60,560 nucleotides of DNA from an uncultured Bacteroidales bacterium (GTDB taxonomy: Bacteria; Bacteroidota; Bacteroidia; Bacteroidales; UBA932). Position numbers and translations under genes: made by a program. The notes beneath the pieces were generated by a model. It was not told the DNA's origin and did not search any database. It saw only the letters and a program-made list of their open reading frames with translations. Positions 54,357 to 60,560 of this stretch are shown piece after piece; within the stretch, counting starts at the first letter, position 1; every line of letters starts with the position of its first letter. The stretch lies in NCBI GenBank assembly GCA_949300335.1, contig CASGDV010000120.1, positions 1 to 60,560 on the forward strand. Direction: 5' to 3'.

Positions 54357-55646
54357 ATGGATACAAGGATAGCATATGTGACATTGGGATGCAAGCTTAA
54401 CTATGCAGAGACCTCCACTTATGAAAGAGCTTTTACGGGATACGGACTGAAAACCGTTTCATGGAACGAAGAGGCTGAAATATATCTTGTGAACACATGT
54501 ACGGTAACAGAACATTCCGACAAGAAATGCCGCAATATAATAAGGAAACTCCACAGAAGACATCCTGAGGCATCAATTGTCGTTACCGGATGTTATGCCC
54601 AAATGAAAAAAGACGAAATAAGCAGAATAGAAGGTGTCAGGATGGTTTTCGGAGCCGAAGAAAAATCATCTCTGGTAAGCAGGGTATTGGAAGCTTTCGG
54701 TATCACGTCAGGATGCGGCCATGACATAAGCACATTCTATCCGGCATACTCCAGCGGCGAACGCACCCGTTCATTCCTGAAGGTCCAGGACGGATGCGAT
54801 TTCAAATGCGCATACTGCACTGTACCGTATGCAAGGGGTGAAAGCAGAAATATTCCTATATCCAATATAGTCTCAATGGCCCGTGAAATCGCAGCCCGGG
54901 GAATAAAGGAAATCGTACTGACAGGAGTAAACACCGGAGATTTCGGAAAAACCACCGGAGAAACATTCTTTGACCTTATCCGCGAGCTTGACAAGGTAGA
55001 AGGAATAGAGAGATACAGGATATCATCTATCGAACCGAATCTCCTGACAGAAGAAATAGTGGACTGGATATCATCGGGCACTAAAAAATTCCTTCCCCAT
55101 TTCCACATTCCGCTCCAGTCAGGATCCGACACTATACTGAAGCAGATGGGCAGAAGATATGATACTTCGGAATTTGCCCGGAAGATAGATTACATAAAGG
55201 AAAAGATGGAAACTCCCGGAAAGGAAAAAGTCTTTTTCGGAATCGATGTCATTGTGGGATTCCCCGGCGAAACCGACCAACTTTTTAACGAAACATACAG
55301 ATTCCTCAAGGAGCGCATACGCCCGTCCTTCATTCATATCTTTCCGTATTCCAGAAGAGCAGGGACACCGGCGGCGTCGAGGACCGATCAGGTGCAGGAC
55401 AGCATCAAGACCGAACGGGTGCATGTTCTTGAAAAACTGAGCGGTGAACTGCACAGAGAGTTCATCGATTCCAACCGTAACAACACGTCGGAAGTCCTGT
55501 TTGAAAGCACCAGAAAGAACGGAATGATGTCCGGATACACGGCAAACTACATCAGAGTCTCGGTCCCGTACAATCCGGACCTGACAGGAAAGATTGTCAG
55601 GATAAATCTGTCGGATGTAACGATAACTGCGGAAAATCCGGAATGA
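54357..55646 (+). CDS. mtaB: tRNA t6A37 methylthiotransferase MtaB
   Basis: This 429-residue radical SAM enzyme converts t6A37 to ms2t6A37. The N-terminal cluster domain has LGCKLNYAET, VNTCTVT and GCYAQ. The radical SAM motif CX3CX2C is in DGCDFKCAYCTVPYARG (near 145), and a TRAM-like C-terminus follows. LGCKLNYAE is the MtaB rather than the MiaB form. It lies 2 bases after folB. TsaD, which makes its substrate, is encoded nearby on the other strand. Confidence 0.93.
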   Translation: MDTRIAYVTLGCKLNYAETSTYERAFTGYGLKTVSWNEEAEIYLVNTCTVTEHSDKKCRNIIRKLHRRHPEASIVVTGCYAQMKKDEISRIEGVRMVFGAEEKSSLVSRVLEAFGITSGCGHDISTFYPAYSSGERTRSFLKVQDGCDFKCAYCTVPYARGESRNIPISNIVSMAREIAARGIKEIVLTGVNTGDFGKTTGETFFDLIRELDKVEGIERYRISSIEPNLLTEEIVDWISSGTKKFLPHFHIPLQSGSDTILKQMGRRYDTSEFARKIDYIKEKMETPGKEKVFFGIDVIVGFPGETDQLFNETYRFLKERIRPSFIHIFPYSRRAGTPAASRTDQVQDSIKTERVHVLEKLSGELHREFIDSNRNNTSEVLFESTRKNGMMSGYTANYIRVSVPYNPDLTGKIVRINLSDVTITAENPE

Positions 55647-55681
55647 CACTGTATTAATATAGAATTCTAGTCATAAGGAAC

Positions 55682-56479
55682 ATGGAAGATAACAAAGCGG
55701 TATTGACATTTCTCGGAACAGGAACATCACAGGGAGTGCCTATGATTGGATGCGGCTGCCGGGTATGCACCTCCGGAGACAGCCATGACAAAAGATTGAG
55801 GTCGTCGGTCCTCGTTCATTACCGGGGACTCGACATATTGGTGGACGCCGGTCCCGATTTCAGATATCAGATGCTCAGGCAAGGAATTTCACATCTGGAT
55901 GCCATTCTTCTGACACATAACCACAAAGACCACACGGGAGGACTTGATGACATAAGGGCATTCAACTACCTTGAAAAAAAGGCAGTGGACATATACTGCG
56001 AAAAATATGTCGAAGAATCCCTCAGAAAAGAATATTCATATGCTTTTGCAGAGCCGCGCTATCCGGGGGCACCGCAATGGAACATACACAATATCTGCGA
56101 CGAACCTTTTGAAATATCCTCCGTAACCGACACAGGAGTGAAAACTGCCGGAATCATTCCGATAAGAGGGCGCCACTTCACTCTTCCCGTTCTTGGGTTC
56201 AGGTTCGGCAACATCGCCTACTGTACGGACATGAACCATCTGGAAGAGGCCGAATTCGAAAAACTGAAGAACCTGGACCACTTCGTTATCAACTGTGTAA
56301 GACAAGGCAGACATATCTCGCACTTTTCTCTGGAAGAGGCCGTACAGGTGGCCCTTAAAGTAGGTGCCGGACACAGCTGGCTCACCCATCTGTCACATCA
56401 GCTGCCGCCATATGAGGAACTGAAAGAAATGCTCCCGGAAAACATAGGAGTAAGCTACGACGGACTCACTATCAGGTAA
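55682..56479 (+). CDS. Metallo-beta-lactamase fold hydrolase (PhnP-like)
   Basis: This 265-residue cytoplasmic metal-dependent hydrolase has GTGTSQGVPMIGCGCRVC at the N-terminus and DAGPDFRYQML near 56. The HxHxDH metal motif is in LTHNHKDHTGG near 81, with later ligands in YCTDMNHL and WLTHLSHQ. Relatives act on cyclic phosphates (PhnP), but no phosphonate genes are present, so the substrate is open. It follows mtaB by 35 bases and converges on recQ with 3 bases between stops. Confidence 0.87.
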   Translation: MEDNKAVLTFLGTGTSQGVPMIGCGCRVCTSGDSHDKRLRSSVLVHYRGLDILVDAGPDFRYQMLRQGISHLDAILLTHNHKDHTGGLDDIRAFNYLEKKAVDIYCEKYVEESLRKEYSYAFAEPRYPGAPQWNIHNICDEPFEISSVTDTGVKTAGIIPIRGRHFTLPVLGFRFGNIAYCTDMNHLEEAEFEKLKNLDHFVINCVRQGRHISHFSLEEAVQVALKVGAGHSWLTHLSHQLPPYEELKEMLPENIGVSYDGLTIR

Positions 56480-56482
56480 CTT

Positions 56483-58399
56483 TCAGAGTCTGAACGGAGG
56501 CACGGAACCGTCATCGATAAGCTCTCTCAGAATCGTAAGATAATCCGGATCGTAATCTGCTGCAGGATTTCCGAAAACTGCGGAAATATCTGACAGTCTG
56601 TAGTCTCCTCCATGCTCGTCATTTATATACGAACAGAGTCTGTTTCTGGTATCCGTCTCCCTTTTTCTTGCTTTTCTTTCATCTTTGAGGTTGCTTCTGC
56701 ATATATCGCAGCAGCCGCAGTCCTTGCTCTCTTCCTGACCGAAATATCTCAACAGGAACCGGCTTCTGCACTCTTCCGTCTCGGACACATATTCGATCAT
56801 CTCATTCATCCGGGACATATATGAAGACTTCAGTCTTTCATGAAGCGCAGAATCTAGCCTCACATTTGAAGGATGGAGTCTGTCATGCTGGAGTATGATG
56901 ACAGCTGACTGGTCGGCAGGTATATATTTCAGCACATGTTCCAGTGAAAGACGGTAGAACATCTGTCTCAGAAACTCACGTGAAACTCCCAGAACAGTTG
57001 AGAGATAATCCTCGTCAACCGGGACCGGGAATGAAAAAATACCGGAATATTTCCTCATCAGAAGATCCAATATCCTGTACATCACAGGCTCAGGAAGATC
57101 TATGTCGTAAAGTTTCGTCCTTTCAGGTATAATCTGGAGCTTGGTTTTTATATCCATGTCTTCCACAAAAGTCCAGTGACCTTCCTTTTCCAGATATTTG
57201 ATTGCATGGAAAACCATCGATGAATTCAGCTTGAAATGTCCGCAAAATGCCTTGAAATCGAATTTAAGCTGTTTCCCTTTTCCGAATTCATATGGAATAC
57301 CGTAAAAGGCATGCACCTTGTGATATACCGATTCAATGAAATCGAAATCCGGAAAACTCACCGCAAGAGTCTGTTTCAGACGCCTGGTGTCGGAACCGTT
57401 CCAAAGAAGTACAGCATATGAAGATTTCCCGTCACGTCCCGCCCTGCCTGCTTCCTGAAAATAAGCCTCGGGAGAATCCGGCAGATCGAAATGAATCACA
57501 AAACGTACATCGGGCTTGTCTATTCCCATTCCGAATGCATTCGTACAAACCATCACACGCACAATATCCTTCTTCCAGTCCGATTGCCTGAGTGCACGTG
57601 CCTCGCTTCCGAGACCGGCATGATAAAAAGAAGACGATATTCCATGAGAAACGAGAAAGCGGGAAAGTTCCTCGCACCTGGCCCTGCTCCTGACATAAAC
57701 AATCCCTGTCCCGGCAACAGAAGAACAGATATTCAACAACTGTCCCAGCTTATCCTCGCAATGCCTCACTATATATGAAAGATTGGGTCTCTCGAAACCG
57801 CTCCTTATGAGCAGCTTATCCCTGAACCCGAGAACAGACATGATATCATCGGCTACATCGGGTGTAGCAGTAGCTGTCAATGCGATGACCGGAGCGTCCA
57901 CAGTTTCCCTGATTTTCCCTATTTCCAGGTAATCGGGACGGAAATCATATCCCCACTGCGATATGCAATGGGCTTCATCCACTACGATGAAACTCACATT
58001 CAAAAGAGGAAGATACTGTCGGAAAAGCTCTGTTCCGAGACGTTCCGGCGACACGTAAAGAAATTTGAAATCACCGTATGCTGCATTGTTCAGAGCCAGA
58101 TCCACCTCCCTCCTTGTCATGCCGGTATGGATTGCCAGGGCCCTTATGCCCCTGTCATTAAGATTCTGCACCTGATCCTTCATCAATGCGATAAGAGGAG
58201 TGACCACTATCGCTATCCCCTCCCTCATCAAGGCCGGCACCTGAAAACACACTGACTTACCTCCGCCTGTAGGCAGTATTGCAAGGACATCTCTTCCTTC
58301 AAGAGCAGCTCTGATAATATCTTCCTGTTTCGTCCTGAACGAATCATATCCCCAATATTCCTTCAGAACCGAAACAATATCTTTTTCTTTTCCACTCAT
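56483..58399 (-). CDS. recQ: RecQ-family DNA helicase, no HRDC domain
   Basis: This 638-residue 3'-5' helicase has Walker A PTGGGKS (residues 43-49), the DEAHCISQWGYDFRPDYL block near 137, TNAFGMGIDKPDVR and a QEAGRAGRDG motif. The RQC zinc site (ECRSRFLLRYFG then DCGCCDIC) is near 540-565. The canonical HRDC domain at the C-terminus is absent, replaced by about 55 residues I do not recognise. The ATG at 58399 is favoured over 58414 because GGAGGG lies 7 bases before it. Bacteroidetes often have two RecQ paralogues; this is probably the shorter one. Confidence 0.9.
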   Translation of the reverse strand: MSGKEKDIVSVLKEYWGYDSFRTKQEDIIRAALEGRDVLAILPTGGGKSVCFQVPALMREGIAIVVTPLIALMKDQVQNLNDRGIRALAIHTGMTRREVDLALNNAAYGDFKFLYVSPERLGTELFRQYLPLLNVSFIVVDEAHCISQWGYDFRPDYLEIGKIRETVDAPVIALTATATPDVADDIMSVLGFRDKLLIRSGFERPNLSYIVRHCEDKLGQLLNICSSVAGTGIVYVRSRARCEELSRFLVSHGISSSFYHAGLGSEARALRQSDWKKDIVRVMVCTNAFGMGIDKPDVRFVIHFDLPDSPEAYFQEAGRAGRDGKSSYAVLLWNGSDTRRLKQTLAVSFPDFDFIESVYHKVHAFYGIPYEFGKGKQLKFDFKAFCGHFKLNSSMVFHAIKYLEKEGHWTFVEDMDIKTKLQIIPERTKLYDIDLPEPVMYRILDLLMRKYSGIFSFPVPVDEDYLSTVLGVSREFLRQMFYRLSLEHVLKYIPADQSAVIILQHDRLHPSNVRLDSALHERLKSSYMSRMNEMIEYVSETEECRSRFLLRYFGQEESKDCGCCDICRSNLKDERKARKRETDTRNRLCSYINDEHGGDYRLSDISAVFGNPAADYDPDYLTILRELIDDGSVPPFRL

Positions 58400-58553
58400 A
58401 TCTTTTCCCTCCATTGTCCTAACCGATTCCCTCCGTAAAAAAAACTCCGCCCGGCCAAGGCCGCCGATGCATGATGGTCCGCAGCGAGCCGCATTCCTTC
58501 AGGCATTCTGCTTGTACACTGGCACATTTTGTGTAGTAAATTCCGGGTTTGTG

Positions 58554-58585
58554 ATTGCAAAAATAGTAAAAATAACCTATTTTTG
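58554..58585 (+). promoter_or_regulatory. Promoter of pckA
   Basis: ATTG (58554-58557), 20-base spacer, TATTTTTG (58578-58585, perfect TAnnTTTG). The predicted leader is about 52 bases. The rest of the 229-base gap to recQ shows nothing else clear. Confidence 0.7.
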
Positions 58586-58643
58586 CAGGGCGTAAAAAAG
58601 GAAGATAGACATAAGTTTAATATAAACCTTAATTATTTGTTTT

Positions 58644-60251
58644 ATGAGTACAATCGATTTAAGCAAGTACGGCATCAAAGATGTGAAGGAAATCATCCAC
58701 AATCCATCTTATGAGTTCCTTTTTGCAGAAGAGACCAAGGAAGGTCTTGAAGGCTTCGAGAAAGGCCAGTTGACAGAACTTGACACTGTCAACGTAATGA
58801 CAGGAATTTATACAGGCCGTTCTCCTAAAGATAAATTCTTTGTAAAGAACGAGGCCAGCGCAGATTCAATCTGGTGGACTTCCGACGAATACAAGAACGA
58901 CAACAAGCCTTGCTCTGAAGAAGCATGGGCTGACCTCAAGGCCAAGGCTGTAAACCAGCTTTCCGGCAAACGCCTTTTCGTTATGGATACTTTCTGCGGA
59001 GCAAATCCTGCTACCCGTCTTAAAGTAAGATTCATCATGGAAGTTGCATGGCAGGCACACTTCGTAAAGAACATGTTCATCCGTCCTACTGAAGAGGAAC
59101 TTGCTAACTACGGCGAGCCTGATTTCGTATCTTTCAACGCTGCAAAGGCAAAAGTCGACAACTACAAGGAGCTCGGATTGAACTCTGAGACAGCTACCGT
59201 ATTCAACCTCAAGACCAAAGAGCAGGTTATCCTGAACACATGGTACGGCGGTGAAATGAAGAAAGGTATCTTCTCAATCATGAACTATTACAATCCGCTC
59301 AGAGGCATTGCTTCAATGCACTGCTCTGCAAACACTGACAAGGAAGGAAAGAGCACAGCTATCTTCTTCGGTCTTTCAGGAACCGGTAAGACTACCCTTT
59401 CAACAGACCCTAAACGTCTCCTTATAGGTGACGACGAGCACGGTTGGGATGACAACGGCGTATTCAACTATGAAGGCGGATGCTATGCGAAAGTAATCAA
59501 CCTTGACAAGGAAAGCGAGCCGGATATCTACAATGCCATCAAGAGAAACGCACTTCTTGAGAACGTTACCGTTGATGCAAACGGCAAGATTGATTTCGCA
59601 GACAAGAGCGTTACAGAAAACACCCGTGTCTCATATCCTATCGACCATATCAACAATATCGTAAAACCGGTATCCAAAGGTCCTCACGCAAAACAGGTAA
59701 TATTCCTTTCAGCTGATGCATTCGGTGTTCTTCCTCCGGTATCAATCCTTACTCCTGAGCAGACACAGTACTACTTCCTTTCAGGATTTACAGCTAAGCT
59801 TGCCGGTACAGAGCGTGGAATCACCGAGCCTACTCCGACATTCTCAGCATGTTTCGGAGCAGCATTCCTTTCACTCCACCCAACCAAATACGGTGAGGAA
59901 CTCGTAAAGAGAATGCAGGCTGTAGGTGCAAAAGCATATCTTGTCAACACAGGATGGAATGGTACAGGAAAACGTATCTCAATCAAGGACACAAGAGGAA
60001 TCATTGATGCTATCCTCGACGGTTCTATCGAGAAAGCTCCTACCAAGAAGATTCCATACTTCGACTTCGAAGTACCTACCGAGCTTCCAGGTGTTGACAC
60101 CAACATTCTCGATCCACGCAACACATACAAATGCGCTTGCGAATGGGAAGAGAAAGCCAAAGACCTTGCAGGACGTTTCATCAAGAACTTTGAGAAATTC
60201 ACCGGCAACGACCTTGGTAAATCTCTTGTTGCTGCAGGTCCGAAGCTCTAA
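58644..60251 (+). CDS. pckA: Phosphoenolpyruvate carboxykinase (ATP)
   Basis: This 535-residue cytoplasmic enzyme interconverts oxaloacetate plus ATP with PEP plus CO2 plus ADP. In fermentative Bacteroidales it usually runs in the carboxylating direction toward succinate. Signature parts are TGRSPKDKF near residue 53, the kinase loop [11 protein letters not shown] (near 242-252), [12 protein letters not shown] and [10 protein letters not shown]. Length is typical. Codon choice differs from its neighbours, with more CGT, GGT and CTT and fewer AGG/AGA, as in the ribosomal protein genes. This suits very high expression. Confidence 0.97.
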   Translation: MSTIDLSKYGIKDVKEIIHNPSYEFLFAEETKEGLEGFEKGQLTELDTVNVMTGIYTGRSPKDKFFVKNEASADSIWWTSDEYKNDNKPCSEEAWADLKAKAVNQLSGKRLFVMDTFCGANPATRLKVRFIMEVAWQAHFVKNMFIRPTEEELANYGEPDFVSFNAAKAKVDNYKELGLNSETATVFNLKTKEQVILNTWYGGEMKKGIFSIMNYYNPLRGIASMHCSANTDKEGKSTAIFFGLSGTGKTTLSTDPKRLLIGDDEHGWDDNGVFNYEGGCYAKVINLDKESEPDIYNAIKRNALLENVTVDANGKIDFADKSVTENTRVSYPIDHINNIVKPVSKGPHAKQVIFLSADAFGVLPPVSILTPEQTQYYFLSGFTAKLAGTERGITEPTPTFSACFGAAFLSLHPTKYGEELVKRMQAVGAKAYLVNTGWNGTGKRISIKDTRGIIDAILDGSIEKAPTKKIPYFDFEVPTELPGVDTNILDPRNTYKCACEWEEKAKDLAGRFIKNFEKFTGNDLGKSLVAAGPKL

Positions 60252-60314
60252 TCCGGAACAGGCAACAACCTGAAAAGACAACATTCTGCCTCTTGCTGGC
60301 AGAGATAAATAAGG

Positions 60315-60357
60315 GAGGATGCCCTCAGGCTACAGGCTTTTGGGCATCCTCTTTAAA
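60315..60357 (+). terminator. Terminator of pckA
   Basis: GAGGATGCCC (60315-60324) pairs perfectly with GGGCATCCTC (60342-60351), followed by TTTAAATTT. A smaller TCTGCC/GGCAGA hairpin (60284-60302) precedes it. Confidence 0.88.
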
Positions 60358-60370
60358 TTTATCCAATCTA

Positions 60371-60549
60371 ACGATAACCTAATGATGACTGGAGGACCTT
60401 AATTTTAAAAGGCTCTTAAATTAGGGACTATCGTAAAAAGATTAGAATTTCATAACGAATTGATTGTCAATATTGTATAAAATTCTTATCTTCGTATAAG
60501 ATAAAAAGAATACCTCCAACCGCCATAGGAAAGCCGAATTTGGAGGTAT
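60371..60549. other. Structured non-coding right edge
   Basis: After the pckA terminator no gene is visible to the end of the window, but palindromes are dense. They are: a two-part stem ACGATA+CCTAAT pairing with ATTAGG+TATCGT (60371-60434); a TCTTAT/ATAAGA stem around CTTCGT (60484-60501); and ATACCTCCAA/TTGGAGGTAT (60510-60519 with 60540-60549). A near-consensus promoter (ATTG, 20 bases, TATCTTCG ending near 60494) precedes the last one. This may be a small RNA or the 5' leader of a gene outside the window. Confidence 0.4.
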
Positions 60550-60560
60550 CGCAAAAATAA

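Noticed and set aside
56976-56991. TCACGTGA core inside recQ as a parS site
   Set aside because: The right half (GTGAAAC) matches parS but the left half reads AAAC instead of GTTT, and it lies within conserved recQ codons.
1-60560. CRISPR array, prophage, toxin-antitoxin or polysaccharide utilisation locus
   Set aside because: No regularly spaced repeats, integrase, phage structural genes, toxin pairs or SusC/SusD genes are visible anywhere in the window.

Overview
The window reads as a stretch of core chromosome from an anaerobic or fermentative member of the Bacteroidales (Bacteroidota). Evidence: many intergenic promoters fit the Bacteroidetes pattern TTTG-N19/20-TAnnTTTG; several families are typical of the phylum (DUF5683, DUF4831, lipoprotein TlpA-like thioredoxins with DUF4369-like heads, an anaerobic sulfatase-maturating enzyme, a TamB/TsaD/RsmI-like neighbourhood); the tRNAs do not encode CCA; and Shine-Dalgarno sequences are strong mainly in front of ribosomal protein genes and a few others. 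I cannot name the genus. No prophage, integrase, CRISPR array or intact insertion sequence is visible. The one patch that looks mobile or decayed is the gap at 5.1-5.4 kb.

Layout. 0.1-3.8 kb (minus): an operon-like set of an HD-domain hydrolase with an odd in-frame signal-peptide leader, an MFS exporter and a sulfatase-maturase-type radical SAM enzyme, behind a promoter containing two tandem palindromes. 3.9-5.1 kb: a TlpA-like lipoprotein. 5.1-5.6 kb: repeats and tRNA-Phe. 5.7-9.2 kb: priA and a lipid kinase, convergent. 9.3-13.8 kb: parA-parB-DUF5683-mltD, joining chromosome segregation to the envelope. 13.8-15.6 kb: a helix-hairpin-helix/barrel protein. 15.7-18.5 kb: hpt-adk-obgE-PAP2. 18.5-20.3 kb (minus): dut-murF. 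20.3-26.0 kb (minus): a complete RND efflux operon (adaptor, pump, outer-membrane factor). It is divergent from a LytS/LytTR two-component pair (26.2-27.9 kb), with 21-bp-phased direct repeats in the shared promoter region. tRNA-Ala lies at 28.0 kb. 28.1-31.9 kb: a large TlpA-like lipoprotein, oxyR, and a divergent peroxiredoxin. 31.9-39.6 kb (minus): POT transporter, an Arg-rich small protein, then bioB-bioA-bioF-bioG-bioC-bioD.

39.8-44.4 kb (plus): LpxL-type acyltransferase, DUF4831, pepD, then rpsF-rpsR-rplI behind a candidate S6:S18 leader. 44.6-48.6 kb (minus): M64 peptidase, FAD oxidoreductase, tsaD. 48.7-56.5 kb (plus): tamB, RsmI-like methylase, folB, mtaB, metallo-beta-lactamase-fold protein. 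56.5-58.4 kb (minus): a RecQ helicase without an HRDC domain. 58.6-60.3 kb (plus): ATP-dependent PEP carboxykinase with a strong promoter and terminator. The last 200 bases hold unexplained palindromic structure.

Most genes are housekeeping. I found no clearly new multi-gene system. The points most worth following are: (1) the leader/HD-hydrolase fusion and the promoter palindromes before it; (2) the phased repeats between the RND pump and its probable LytTR regulator; (3) the POT transporter plus Arg-rich small ORF, with a long hairpin just before the biotin operon; (4) a dut promoter element embedded inside the terminator of the RND operon; (5) a coiled-coil segment in PriA where other PriA proteins carry a winged helix; (6) the structured non-coding right edge.
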